From contig JAQQWL010000006.1 of assembly GCA_038363925.1 (NCBI GenBank), positions 4,568,501 through 4,632,500 on the forward strand: 64,000 nt of DNA. Direction: 5' to 3'. Numbering within the stretch: position 1 is the first letter of the stretch; each line of letters starts with the position of its first letter. Both the position numbers and the translations under genes were made by a program. Of the stretch, positions 1-11,493 are shown in pieces. This DNA comes from Apiospora phragmitis. Its lineage: Eukaryota; Ascomycota; Sordariomycetes; Amphisphaeriales; Apiosporaceae. The notes under the pieces are model-generated. The model saw only the letters and a program-made list of their open reading frames with translations, was not told the origin of the DNA and searched no databases.

Positions 1-825
1 CGCTCAAGGACACGCCCGACTACTACTGCCGCGCCAGCCTCGGCGCCGAGGAGGAGTGGCGCAGCACGACCAAGAAGGACGAGAAGGCCGACCCGGAGTG
101 GGACGAGACCCATGATTTCCTGGTCGCCGACCTCGAGCAGGAGATTGCTCTGGACGTCAGGGACGAGGACCCGGTCGACGACGACGATGTGGGCGTCGCC
201 CGCACGACCGTGAAGCAGCTGCTGCTCGCGGGCGGCGAGCAGGAGCTGCCCCTGATGCACAAGGGCGAGTACACTGGGGCCGCCGTCGTCGTGCGCGGCC
301 GGTTCCTCGACTTCGTCGAGGATGCCGCGCTCTTGGAGTCCTCGGGTCAGCCGGAGGGCGGCCAAGAGGAGAAGGACCGCATCGCCGGCCTGGCGACGGT
401 GCTCATCGGCAGCGTGCGGGGCCTGCAGCCGCCGCAGGGGTACCAGCGCGATGACGGTGACGCGAATGAAGACGACGACAAGAAGCTGCTGCACAGCGTG
501 AAGGTCGAATGGAGCGGCCGGGAATTCGTCACGGCTGCCCAGTCATGCAGGAGCCCCGACGACGACGACAACAGCTTCAAGAACCCGAACTTCGACCAGG
601 CCTTCCGCTTCCCCCTGAGTGCGGCCGCGCTCGCCGCCGAGGGCGGTCCCGGCGCCTTCAAGATGGTCCTGCTGAACGGGAAGAAGGAGGCCGGCAGCGT
701 CGACGTCGCGTTTGGGGGACGTGCTGGGGGCGCCAGGGATGTGCAAGGAGGAGCGGTTCGACCTCGGGGCCGGGGTGACGGTGCGGGCGCGCATCTCGCT
801 GCGGGCGTTGCGTCCCGCTCAGTAA
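1..825 (+). CDS. C2-domain protein, 3' part, with a frameshift
   Basis: The gene enters from the left edge, so its start is missing. About 270 residues are visible. They contain an Asp-rich loop (DEDPVDDDDVG, near residue 55) typical of C2 calcium/phospholipid-binding folds, then a linker, then a second C2-like half. The frame that is open from base 3 runs on to a stop at 956, but after about residue 238 it turns into Gly/Arg-rich nonsense. Dropping one G from the run of five at 714-718 moves into a frame reading FGDVLGAPGMCKEERFDLG and ending at the TAA at 823-825, which is a natural C2 end. I therefore take 825 as the true end. Probable role is calcium-dependent membrane binding, inferred from the fold only. 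The frameshift is more likely a consensus error than a real mutation. Confidence 0.6.
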
Positions 826-955
826 GAGAAAGAAAACAACATGCCGCACGGAGAAGTGTAATTCTTCTAATGCGGAAAGCACTGTTTGCGGAATACAGTA
901 CGACAGCGGATATACATTTGTATGAACATAATTATCTTAACCCGGGACATTATTA

Positions 956-1146
956 GATGAATATCCTGTGCAAGTGACAAACCCGACGACGTGATGTAGA
1001 AGGCTTTGAAATCAAGTTGGAATTCAGACCATAAGAAGTAGATACTAAACCACTGTTTAAGCGGTTATAATACACCAGGTTTGGCCCTGAGCCAACTGAA
1101 GTCCCCGAAGTTGTCATCTTGACCCGAACTCGTCAAAGATTATTCA
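956..1146. other. spacer between convergent genes
   Basis: AT-richer 3' flanks of the C2 gene (plus) and the FAD monooxygenase (minus). No gene seen. Confidence 0.7.
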
Positions 1147-2843
1147 TTAATTAGCAGTCAAGTGTGGCCTCCAAAGCTGATAAGTCTTAACAGCCAACAC
1201 GATCCCAACGCCCAACGCGCCGACGGCACCGCCCCAGACCAACCCCTTCACTGCCGCACTATCCCTGTCGCCGCGCTCTGCCCGCTCGTCGTCAAAGAGC
1301 ACCTCCTTAGGCCGGTACGGCAGCGGCACCGAGTCCAGCCTCGACGCGCCGAGGAACTTCTTGCCGAGGCGCCCCAGCAGCACCTTCTGCCCGAGGATGG
1401 GCGAGATGTAGTGCAGGACGAGCTTCGTCTTGAGGGGGCTCTCCGACGCCAGCAGCGACTGGAGCTCGTGCGACTCGCGCACGAGCTGCTGGGCCCGCGC
1501 CTCCCGCCGCGCCTGGGTCTCGGCGAAGGCGCGCGTGATCTCCGCCGTGCTGAGGCCTTCGAGCTTCCGCTCGCCGCGACTGGCGCCCAGCCGGACGAAG
1601 GCGTTGAGGAGCTCGGCGCAGGACTCGATGGCGCCATTGGCGCCTTGGCCGCCCATGGGGTTTGGCTTTGTTGCGTAGAATTCATGGTCAGCAAGGAGGA
1701 CGATATCTCAGACACCAGTGTTTTTAAGACGGGGGCATATGCGTTTGCAGACGTACCTTATGAGCAGAGTCCCCGAGGGTAATAATTTCCCGGAAGAACC
1801 ACTTCTTGTACACATACTCATGCAGCGGCGTCAAGGCCGACACCGTCCCGTGCTCGTAGATCTGGCCAAACGTAAACTCCTCCGTCACGGGCAGGTCGTA
1901 GTTCCGCTCGGCGAACCGGGCCTCGTCCTCGCGGGAGTAGGACGGGATGTCGGACCCGTACCGGGGCTCGGGCAGCCGGTCGCACAGGAACCAGTAGACC
2001 TTGTCCTGCGGGCCCGTGACGATGAGCTGCGACCGGCCGTGGCCCGTGACGGTGTGGTCCGCGCCCTTTTGCCAGCCGGGCACGTGCTTCGCGATGCCGA
2101 AGCTGCAGCGGTAGTGGCACACGACCTCGGTCTCGGCCTCGGCCGCGTCGAAGTAGCCCGGCTCCAGCGCGGCGGCCAGGCGCCGCATGGCCGCACGCAC
2201 GATGCTGTGCACGCCGTCGGCGCCCACGGCGATGGTGCCCGCGAAGACGGTGCCGTCGGTGCAGTGGACCGTGACGCCGCCGCCGCCGCCGCCGCCGGGC
2301 GCTAGCTTGATGTCCGAGACCTTCTTCTTGAGGAGGACCCGGTCTTTGTGCTTCAGGTTGTCGTACAAGATCTGGAGAAGCTGCTGCCGGTCAAAGAAAT
2401 ACAACCCATAGCCATATCTACACGATTTACTTAGCCGACAGCCCTAACCAAACAGGTTTTTGAGGGCTAAATGAGAGACACGGAAAAGGGGGAAGTACGT
2501 GTTGGTGAGCGTGAGTGGCCGTTGGGCAGGACATAACTTACCGTTTTTCCAGTTGGGACGATCTCTCCGTCAGGGACGAGATGATGGTGCCATCGGGGCG
2601 GCGCATATGCATCGTATCAGAAGGCGGCGCGTCGGCGAAGATCGCCTGGATCGACTCGAACAGGCCCATCTGATCGAGGATGCGCAGGCCGTTGATGAAC
2701 AGGCCGATGCTGGCGCCCACCTGGGGCGCGATGGCCGAGTGCGACTCCAGCACGACGTAGTCCATGCCGTGCATCTCGAGCATGTTGGCGAGGACCAGGG
2801 CGGTGACGCCACCGCCGGCGATGATGACTTTGAACTCGCTCAT
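1147..2843 (-). CDS. FAD-dependent monooxygenase, PaxM-like, membrane-anchored
   Basis: Three exons: 2843-2542, 2417-1757 and 1665-1147, with introns of 124 and 91 nt (donors GTAAGT and GTACGT). They join in frame to 493 residues. The start is the MSEFKV Met because the Rossmann segment (IIAGGGVTAL) follows within ten residues. Exon 1 joins exon 2 as LEKR/YGYGLYFFDRQQLL, a family hallmark. Exon 2 carries the GADGVHS motif and the GDSAHK motif, which is completed across intron 2 by PNPMGGQGANGAIES. The C-terminus has one hydrophobic segment (GLVWGGAVGALGVGIVLAV) that should anchor the enzyme. Family members epoxidise or hydroxylate terpenoid or aromatic substrates in fungal meroterpenoid and indole-diterpene pathways, using FAD and NAD(P)H. 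No prenyltransferase, cyclase or PKS is seen beside it, so the substrate is unknown. Confidence 0.88.
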
Positions 2844-4342
2844 CTTGCAGGTAAAAACCGCGATAATGGTGACGATGGGATCGGAGACGGCATCTCTTTT
2901 GCGTGATGGGGACACCCCGTCCTCCTATATGCAGGGGGCTTCGTAGTTGGAAAGAAGACCCCCCCTTGTTGTTTTACACGTGGCAGCCACAAAAGTCGGT
3001 GTCAAAGGCAACTTCCGTGTACACCCCTGTGAATCGGGGCCGATGGTGTTATGGGTGTTGGTAGGTATGGAAAGTTGCTTGTCTGTATCGGGCCCCATCG
3101 CCCCTCCGGGCTCCCGAGCCCTTCCGCATGCAACCTTAGAAAGACGCTTGAAGATCCAGAAACGTCGGCCACCGCCGCAATTACTAGAATGAACTGTTCT
3201 TGAAATTCAAGAGCATTATTGCATTTGAATAACCAACGATTTCTCAGTAGCCTGTGCTCATTTGGGTCTTTCGTTGACATTGGGCTGATTCGGTATTGAA
3301 TCAAAGCTGGAAAAGGGGTAAGCATTCTTTGGCCATCACACAGGAAGCACAGGTGCTTCGTCCTATTCTGTATTTACAGCAGTCCTTCGTGATGCGTATT
3401 GCGATGCTCAATCTGCCCAAGATGCAGATAATTAGCCGACCAGCTCTGGTTGCGATCTGAAGATGATCGGTCCATAACTGACTCGCGCGTACCCGTCAAA
3501 GAATAGGGAATTCGGGCAGGAGTCAAGACAAGCATGTTTTGGAAGAGGTAAACCCCACATGAGGCGGGTTTGAGGGGGTGACTCCACGGCATTTAAACCA
3601 ATCCAGAAACCGTGTCAACGAGAATGTTCGCGGTGCTTGACTCGAGTCTTGGTAGATAAGACGACGGGAACGGTAAGGTTACATGGCCCGGCCCGGACTT
3701 TAGGCTTTCGGGTTTCTCGACAGGTCCGTGGTGTGGATGCTCTGGGCTGGCAGACATTTGAAGGTCCACCTCAAGTGGCTGCCACAACTTTTCTCGCATG
3801 CGTCCAGGGCCGCGATTACTTCTCCCAGCGATTGCCGGGACTCTACGGAGTACATACATAGATGACGCCGGCAGATCTGGGTCAATATTCCTTCCCCGTG
3901 AAGTTGAAGTACGAGATCAAGGCCTACGAGACCATTCCATACGCAGAGAGAGGGAGAGAGATGAACAGAGCAATTGCGTTTACCCTCGTCTAATGAATGT
4001 CCTTGCCAATACTTACTTCCTACCACATTAGGAAACAACACCCCAGGCCAGAAGAACACACGCTATCGTGACTTGCAGTCCATGGCCCGTCTCTTCCTTG
4101 AAATTGGAAAGATTATAAAAAATTGGTATCGCGTGCGCCAATGAGAGAAGCAGCAACGCCCCTCAGTTGCGCTGCCCCGATTGCTTCGATTGCGCGGAAG
4201 GGTCATTTCCTGCCTGCTCCTACTAAAGAGTCTACGGATGAGTGCCACAATGGTTGGACTTTCCCGTAGCAGGCTGGGCTGGTTTGAATCAAACATTACA
4301 TTGAACTGCAGTTCAGGATGATGTTACCGTTCTTATCCGGAA
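2844..4342. other. intergenic, 1.5 kb
   Basis: Upstream region of the FAD monooxygenase, with a short GA-rich run near 3941-3961. No coding-like frame, RNA gene or repeat was recognised. Confidence 0.6.
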
Positions 4343-4344
4343 TA

Positions 4345-4384
4345 AGCTAAAGCACCCCTCCACGGACCACCCCTTCGCGGACCA
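4345..4384 (+). repeat. left terminal inverted repeat
   Basis: Pairs with 6236-6275. Its outer 18 bases match exactly, and the remaining differences are all transitions. Confidence 0.85.
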
Positions 4385-6235
4385 GAAAACCTACTAAACA
4401 CACCCTTTTAATTTAAAGTCATTTCTATAGCTAAAATTAGTTAGGACATGCTATTTTCTGGTATTCTTAATAATAATATAGTCCTTTGTCTTCGTTTTAT
4501 CGTCTTTTATTCCCTCTATATTATTCTATGGCTTACTTAGCACCTTAACATCGATAAATTTATCCTTAAATATAACCCTACCCCTTAGCTTCTACTTAAC
4601 CCGTCGTATATTAACTATACGAATAAATCGCTATCTTAATATAATTCTTACTTTTTAACGTATTTTAGTAATCTTTTTATTAAGTTTAGCTTAAAAATAA
4701 TTAATTTAAGCCTCGAGGTTCGCGATTTTATTAATTTATTTATTAAAAGCTTTATTAACTTTACGAGTAAAAAATCTTTAAAAAGAGAGGTTAAAAATAG
4801 GGTTTATAACGGCTAATTTTCGACTATTATTTCTTAATACTTAACTATTAAAGGGTATTTTAATAAACGTTAAAGTTAATTTAGCGATAAAATTAAGTAT
4901 TAATTCTTTATTAATTACTAGGGGTAGCTTTAAACATAATTAAATAACACCTTTATCTTTTAAGATAATATATTTCGATAATAAAGGTTTCGATCGATCT
5001 TGCGAATAAATCCTAGCTATTTTTTAAATATTCTAAATCGTTAATAGAATTAAAATATTAATCCTAGCTTAGCGGTATACCTTTAATATATTTAATTTAA
5101 TAAGCTTAAATTTAAAGACCGCGTTTAAGTATACTTTTAAAAGGATTTTTAACCTTTTTTTAATAGCTTAAAAACCCTTATATTTAAAACTTATACGATA
5201 TAATTATAATATAGTTTATAAAAAACGAGCTATATTTTATTAATAAAATAAAGCTATAAAAAGTTTTCGTTTATATATAAATTATAGCCGTTATAAATTT
5301 AAATAACTTATTTATTATCGTAACGAGATTAAATATAAAGAATAAAGATATTTTAAATCTAATCTAATATTATAAAATTATTAGTTTACCCTCTAAGCGA
5401 TGCTTTAAACCGCTAGTTATCCTAAAAATAGCTATCTTAGTCTAGAAACCACTAGCTTTAGACGTCGGCCCCTTTGAAAATAACTAGCGGCGGGAGGGCT
5501 ACCTCATCACAGCCCATACACTTTAGGGTAGAAATCTATTCCCCTTCTCGACGTCTTTTTTAAGGGCTAAATAGCTAGTAGCTTTAGCAATTACTTAGTG
5601 GTCACCGCTAATGCCTTAGCCGATACTTATTTCGTTAGTATTATAAAAGCGTTTAAAAGAGATATTAACTAGTTTTAAAGTATTAAATTTATTAAAAAAG
5701 ACGTTAATATTAAGAATAATTACCTTATTAACGTAGTTATAATTAATTATTTTAAACTTAATAATTTTAACGAACTCGTTTTTAATTAAAAATCGAGTAT
5801 ATTAATATTATTTTAATATATAAAACGCTTTAAAAGCGTTTAATATTTATTAAGTTATATATTTAAACTTAACGAGTATTAATATAAAGCTTAGTTTAGT
5901 TTAATCGATAACTTAATTCGTTAATTAAGTCTTAAAAAATAGTAATAATACCTGCCGGTCTTTATTCAGCTCTTATCGCGTCGGTATACCGGTTAGGCGC
6001 CGTATAACATAAAATCGGTCGGCATCTTATCTACGGACGGCTTTGCGAACACCTAGTCCGAGCTTTACGTCACGTATCGCAGCTTACGCGCGTTTTTAAG
6101 TATTAAACGATAATATAGAGAAATAACTAAAAAAAAAAATTAATAATAATAATATATATAATTAAAAGGTAAAAGTAGTAAGAGAAATCTATATTATTAT
6201 TTAAAGGTCTAACGCGTTTATAGAGCGAAACGCGG

Positions 6236-6275
6236 TAATCCGTAAAGGGGTAGTCCATGGAGGGGTGCTTTAGCT
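6236..6275 (-). repeat. right terminal inverted repeat
   Basis: Reverse complement of 4345-4384 with six transition differences. It is followed by the TA duplication at 6276-6277. Confidence 0.85.
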
Positions 6276-6460
6276 TAGCACCTCGCAGCCCGTTCAAGGC
6301 GTTAGTAGGCGTTTATTCCAGTGTATAGTTAATCTATGATTGGACCAAGGATTGATTTGAGGCAGCCTTGGGCCTCCAAGTCACACTCGCCGAGTCTGGA
6401 TTGTGTTCTTCTCTGTTCATTAAAATACCTCAAACGCCTCGTTTCTATTGTCACCGTATC

Positions 6461-8698
6461 ATGGTTATTTTGCGAATCACCAATGTGGCTGACAAGGAGA
6501 TAGTCCACCAACGCTGTTTGTTGGTCATCGGAACCTTCGAGTCTACCAGCAGCAGTGTAACCAAGTCAAAGAAAGACCACGTTGCGGTGACCATCCGAGA
6601 TACCTTCTCCAAGGCGTCGAAGCCCCTGTACTGGCCAATCCCCGCCAACGACTTCCGATGTCTGTTGATGCTGCAGGACGGCATCAATACCGTCGAATTC
6701 AAGCTCCACAGCAGCGTCTCGGCCAGTACGACACTCACGCTCGATTACCGGCCGCTGTCCCAGCTACCACCCCTCCATCTGGCCATCATGTATGCCATAG
6801 ATTCGCCCCGGTCGATTGACTGCCCCCCAGCCAAGCGAGGACCCAGCTCGAGTTCACAATGCGATCTGGATGCTGCCATCTCGAAGCTGCGCATGACGGC
6901 TTATATATGGCAGGCTGTATTGGCCGAGGAATCCCGCTCGATGAATCTTGGACGTCGAACTTTCCGGCTCGATGAGCAGTGGTGTACGGACACACCCACC
7001 TCTTCGCACCTCGATTGGTCCGCGGGGTCGACCGCCATGGGCTCCGTGGCCAAGGTGCACCTTGTTCGGATCGAGAAGACCGTGGCCGAGCTAAGGGACT
7101 ACCAATTGGCAGAGCAGAATCACCGCGGCCTTCATCCCGACTTCCTGTACCGGTGCTTTAGGGATGCCCTTGGCTCATATGGGCTACCTTTCACCAGCCA
7201 CGCTCGCCCAGTTGTTGCAGGATTGGTCCTTGACTCACATTACTCGCCCATTGAGGGCTTGATCCTTGGCCATGCAGCAATAGGCCGCCACAATCCGTCA
7301 GGCTTGTCACTGGGCATGTTCGGTAGCCACCTCACAAGCTCGTGGCCACGCTCCCTTGAAGAGGTACCCGTCTGCTTTCTTGATGTGGATCCGAACGGAA
7401 GATCTGTTGCCAACGACCATGGTCAATGCCCAACATTGCAAGCATCTTGCTGTTTTAGCCAAATCAGCTTGATGTATTTAGTCTTACGCGCCTTTGGCGC
7501 ACTGAGAACAGTCCCTGCCTACGAGGGCATTGTCAGTAGATGGTGCCGCAGGGTCATCGAGCTTCCCGGTAGCCCAATGATACCAGGCGCAACAGTGATA
7601 GACGTGAAAACCGTATTGAGGCTCCGGAGGCAGGATCATTTCTGAGTTCCATCCGATCAAGCTACTTGGGGAGGAGGAAAGAGCGCCCCTACTGTCGAGT
7701 ACGATCTGGATAAGGACTATAACATTCTCTTGAGAGCTATATGCCCCTTCGGCCTAGCTCTTGTGCGGTTCTTGGATGACGAGGGTCAAGTCGCCGAGGA
7801 ATTGAGACTATATGAACATTATGTTGGCGCAAGCACAGGCAATGCTACCAGACCTCAAACGGTGTATCAGATTGGCCCAAAGGAACTCGAGGAGAAGTAC
7901 GACCACAGAAGAAAATGGAAACTGGAGGTTGTTGGTATGAACGGCGAATTTCGAAGTATTGCGAACATTTGGTCATTCATGACTAACCACCTGTTCTTGA
8001 AAGTGGTTGGCACAGCCCTCGTCCTGTCGAAACGGTCAGTGAAGCGGGACAATTTAGAAGTGTACAGGGCGTCCTTCTGTAAATGGTCCACCTTACTGAA
8101 GCGGCGGTGGCGCGATGGGGACACCAACAGGCTCACGTACGCTCGGCGCATCGACCTCAAGGTCGGCCTCCACATGTACGGGGCGGTGGTCTACTTCAGC
8201 GACGGGACCAAGTGCAACTGCGGCCAAGCCAACCAGACGACCTTTGGCGGTCACCAGTCAAAAGCCGGTGACCTCTCGGAAGCCGAGTCGTTCAAGATAA
8301 AAAAGGTCTCGGTAACGAACTGTGTTCCCGGAAGCATCCTGCTGGATGGATGTCGGATCATGCCAGAATCCGGGGAGGCTTGGGGCACCCTCAATGGCGG
8401 CGATGGGGCCGGCGTGGTGGATCTCGAGGCTCGTCCGGATGAGCGCATCATTGGCTTCTACGGACGCAGCCTGTTGGGACAAGGCTTCTGCGTCGAGTTC
8501 GGCATCATCACCGCACCCAAAGGCGTGGTGGACAGCAAGGATGGGCTCCCAATGGAAATTTACGACATGCCGGGCACTGCAGAACCTCAATGGCAAGGGA
8601 TTTTGATCATACTGCTACTGAACATGGCCCAGGTATGCATGGATAACAAACAGAATCAGGGTGGATTTTGCAATCGTGTATCGCCAACTGTGGTGTAA
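6461..8698 (+). pseudogene. zinc metalloprotease + jacalin-like lectin protein, inactivated
   Basis: One reading frame of about 745 codons, interrupted by a single TGA at 7643-7645. The start at 6461 (MVILRITNVAD) is the Met nearest the family N-terminus. Residues up to about 350 match the fungal relatives of yeast YIL108W: the segment with VVAGLVLDSHYSP and ILGHAAIGRHNPSGLSLG precedes the active site. Where the family has the zinc motif HExGHxFGxPH, this copy reads YLVLRAFGALR (7475-7507), so all three His ligands and the catalytic Glu are gone. After the stop the frame continues (VPSD...) through a linker to a C-terminal jacalin-like beta-prism domain (about 8150-8530, ending ERIIGFYGRS). 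An active protease is excluded. A truncated, non-catalytic product or a separately translated lectin part is possible but not shown. It lies 184 bp from the RIP-like transposon. Confidence 0.75.
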
Positions 8699-9697
8699 GA
8701 GGTATGGTGTCTAATTCGCCAGTATATCAGCTATCGGCACGATTGGGGAAATGTCATACTCTCACGGCGCTGGAAGAGCTGACTTCCACTAAGTAAATGC
8801 ACAGTAAAGAAAGGCCTTTACCTCTTACTATGGATTATTGAGGCTTGAGAATAGGACTTTTGCAACGCCGACCTTTAGCTCATGTGTTTTATTGCGTTGG
8901 CAGTTACTCAGCTATTGTAGCACCAATGATCCGGTTGCCTGCTATCTCATTGCCACCATGATGTTGCCAATGGCCATGTAGCCAGGCGATCGAACACCAC
9001 GTGACTTGAAAGCACACGTTGGCGGGATTACTCTAGCAGCACCATTGTCTGGTCTGTACATAGCCACATTACGGGTTTGGACCGAGGCAATTGTTGCCAA
9101 TGTCGCCGGAGTGCTGTATCCGGCCGGGCTGCAGGATTCCCCAGATTCTCCGCAATGCAACCCACCGGCAGACAGAGCATTAGGCTAAACCGCCCTTGTC
9201 GATCATCTGCCGGCTCGTAGTATTTTGGGTACCGCTGGACACGCACAAATTAGGGTGGGGTCGTAGGGAGTGGTCGCTTGTTCCTTTGCCAAACGCCAAG
9301 CCAAATGGTCCTTTGGCTAAATCAGGGGGTGTTCGATATAGATTTGAAGAGCCACATATTTGAGCGTCTAATGGGGCAAAGCAGGAGGAATTCACACGCA
9401 CCAATGGCTAATAGGCTGCTGGCATCACATACTCCAGCTGAACCAGTCTTTGGGGCGTCATGGTAGCCCTACAACTCACGATGATGGGCCAAGGACTTTG
9501 TCTTGGCTTCTTGGCGTTTTGCCCTGTTCCGGCGATTTGACCGTGAATGCCAGTCCTGGTTGCCCTTTCTAGCGAGCTGTCACAACTACCGATGTGGCCA
9601 GGATTGAACCGACTTGTGGCAGATCACTGCTCGAAAGCGTGCAGCATGGCCCATGGTCACAGGGGCCTGGCTGGGCGGACTCTGGGGGTAACACCGC
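8699..9697. other. intergenic, 1 kb
   Basis: Upstream region of the feruloyl esterase. It includes a CCGGAG hexamer near 9105, which would fit a CreA-type repressor consensus, but such short sites are common by chance. No gene seen. Confidence 0.5.
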
Positions 9698-9705
9698 TAT
9701 ATAAA
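9698..9705 (+). promoter_or_regulatory. TATA box of the feruloyl esterase gene
   Basis: TATATAAA lies 166 bp before the ATG at 9871. A CT microsatellite (about 9804-9826) between TATA and ATG is typical of strongly expressed fungal 5' leaders. CTGGGG at 9682-9687 fits a carbon-repressor (CreA) hexamer. Confidence 0.55.
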
Positions 9706-9870
9706 GCCTGAGGGGATCTGCAACTTCTGTTCCTGGTCCATGGGCCCTTTGCATAACGCTGATCTACCAGCTCTCCCTCCTTTTCATCACTTTTTTCCCA
9801 GCTGTCTCTCTCTCTCTCTCTCTCTGTCCACGGGAGACAGGTAGACAACCAACCGCATCATCCCCACGTC

Positions 9871-10732
9871 ATGTACGGACGAAGCAACATCCTGGTGGCG
9901 GTGGCCTGCCTCGTGCTGGCCTCGCTGCGCACCGTCTACGCCGCGAGCTCGGCCGGCTGCGGCAAGAGCCCGACGCTCAAGAGCCAGCGCTACACCATGA
10001 CGGTCAACGGCAAGCAGCGCGCCTACTACATGAAGCTGCCCAACAACTATGACAACAGCCACCCGTACCGGCTCGTCTTCACCTGGCACCAGCTCGGCGG
10101 CTCGGCCCAGAAGATCGTCAACGGCGAGAACCCGCAGCAAGGGGGCGCCCTCCCCTACTACGGCCTCGAGGCCATCGCGAACAACAGCGCCATCTTCGTC
10201 GTGCCCGACGGCCTCAACGCCGGGTGGGGCAACCAGGGCGGCGAGGACGTGACCTTCTTCGACCAGCTCGTCAAGGCCGTCGAGGCCGACCTGTGCGTCG
10301 ACACGAACCTGCGCTTCTCCACCGGGTTCAGCTACGGCGGCGCCATGTCCTACGCCCTGGCCTGCGCGCGCGCGTCGATGCTGCGCGCCGTCGCCGTCAT
10401 CTCGGGCGCGCCGCTGAGCGGGTGCACGGGCGGCAAGGACCCCGTCGCCTACTACGGCCAGCACGGCACGTCGGACTCGGTGCTCAACGTGCAGATGGGC
10501 CGGCAGCTGCGGGACCAGTTCGTGGCCAACAACGGGTGCCAGCGCCTGGCCTCGGAGCCACAGCCCAACGGGGGGAAGTCGGTCCTGACCAAGTACACGG
10601 GCTGCAAGGAAGGGTACCCCGTCACCTGGGTCATCCACAACGGGGACCACAACCCCAGCCAGGTCAACCAGGGGGGAGAGCACGCCGTTCGCGCCCAAGA
10701 ACAGCTGGGACTTCTTTACGCAGTTCACTTAA
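9871..10732 (+). CDS. secreted feruloyl esterase (CE1-type), frameshift near the 3' end
   Basis: Predicted alpha/beta hydrolase of 286 residues after correction. It begins with a signal peptide (about residues 1-24, cut after VYA) and contains the nucleophile elbow GFSYGGAMS, a HGTSDSVL segment likely to carry the acid residue, and VIHNGDHNPSQ with the catalytic His. Such enzymes release ferulic acid from arabinoxylan or pectin outside the cell. As written, the frame changes at the run of six G (10671-10676) and reads through to 10860. Removing one G gives STPFAPKNSWDFFTQFT and a TAA at 10730-10732, the normal family C-terminus. I therefore end the gene at 10732 and treat the extra G as a probable sequence error. 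There are no introns. A pectate lyase gene follows 760 bp downstream on the same strand. Confidence 0.82.
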
Positions 10733-11368
10733 AGGGGATCGTTCCATCTGGGGATATGCTGGGTGGAGAGAGAAGAAAACGGCAGTGGTTTGTTGGCTTT
10801 CAGATGTTCCAATTCGAGCTTGTACATATGAGTGAGCTTGGTTACTTGTACATATCATAGCAGTGGCTGGCCAGTCTCTGGTGATGGGAATCAATAGCTT
10901 GGCAACTTCAACACTTGGATACATCAGCTTGAAGTGGCATAGCAAGCAAATCCTCGAACTGATCTAATGAATCGAATGGCACACTTTGCAAATAATAGCA
11001 GATAGACTGCCACGGCACGACTTGGCATCTGAACTCGAAAGAGAGCGTGCGCGGGGGATGAGCGTCCAAGATAGGAGCGGACGTTGCATTGGAAGGAAGG
11101 ACGAATTCTTGATGATCGCCGGTGCCCCGCCTGTGCGAGTGGGTAATTTAAGGGAAGCGAAATGGGGCAAACATATTTGCCGATCATGCCATGGCAAGAT
11201 GTCGGCGCAGGACGCCTGGACCAGGTTACGTTGGGCAATATAAATGATTCTTCCTCCAATGAGAATTTACGGGCTCAGGGTTTCGCGCAATGCAAAGCCG
11301 TAACCTTACGCCGACGGCAGAATTACGTATGGCCCTGTCGCTGATAATTATGTAATTGTTGTGTTACA
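10733..11368. other. intergenic
   Basis: Spacer between the feruloyl esterase and pectate lyase genes. No gene seen. Confidence 0.6.
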
Positions 11369-11378
11369 TATATAAAAA
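11369..11378 (+). promoter_or_regulatory. TATA box of the pectate lyase gene
   Basis: TATATAAAAA lies about 116 bp before the ATG at 11494. Confidence 0.55.
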
Positions 11379-11493
11379 GTAGCAGCAGCTCGGCAGGGGC
11401 CGCCGGTACGTAATGTGCATCTTTTTCTTGGCCTACTCATTTGCCAAGCAGAGCGAACGATTGTCGTCCCCCTGAACTACCTGCAAAAACAAG

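Larger units (their letters stand above)
4343..6277. mobile_element. degraded pogo/Fot1-like TIR transposon, RIP-like
   Basis: The element is 1,931 bp (4345-6275), flanked by TA on both sides (4343-4344 and 6276-6277). Its ends are inverted repeats of about 40 bp (4345-4384 and 6236-6275) that start AGCTAAAGCACCCCTCCA. The first 18 bases are identical, and the six mismatches in the 40 bp are all C/T or G/A transitions. Length, TIR size and TA duplication fit Fot1/pogo-type Tc1-mariner elements. The interior is very AT-rich and TpA-rich, with CpA/TpG scarce and many CpG left, which is the pattern of repeat-induced point mutation. No open frame of 60 codons remains, so transposase orientation could not be read. 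Two less AT-rich patches (about 5390-5600 and 5945-6110) remain inside. Confidence 0.85.

Noticed and set aside
9560..9640. B-box-like GGTTCAATCC on the minus strand near 9605
   Set aside because: No T-arm pairing, no A box and no acceptor stem around it.
9787..10728. Long minus-strand open frame across the feruloyl esterase gene
   Set aside because: Antisense shadow of GC-rich codons; it is Val/Ala/Gly/Arg/His-rich with no motif. The same holds for minus frames over 18970-20022, 12118-12693 and 54827-55735, and the plus frame over 50637-51812.
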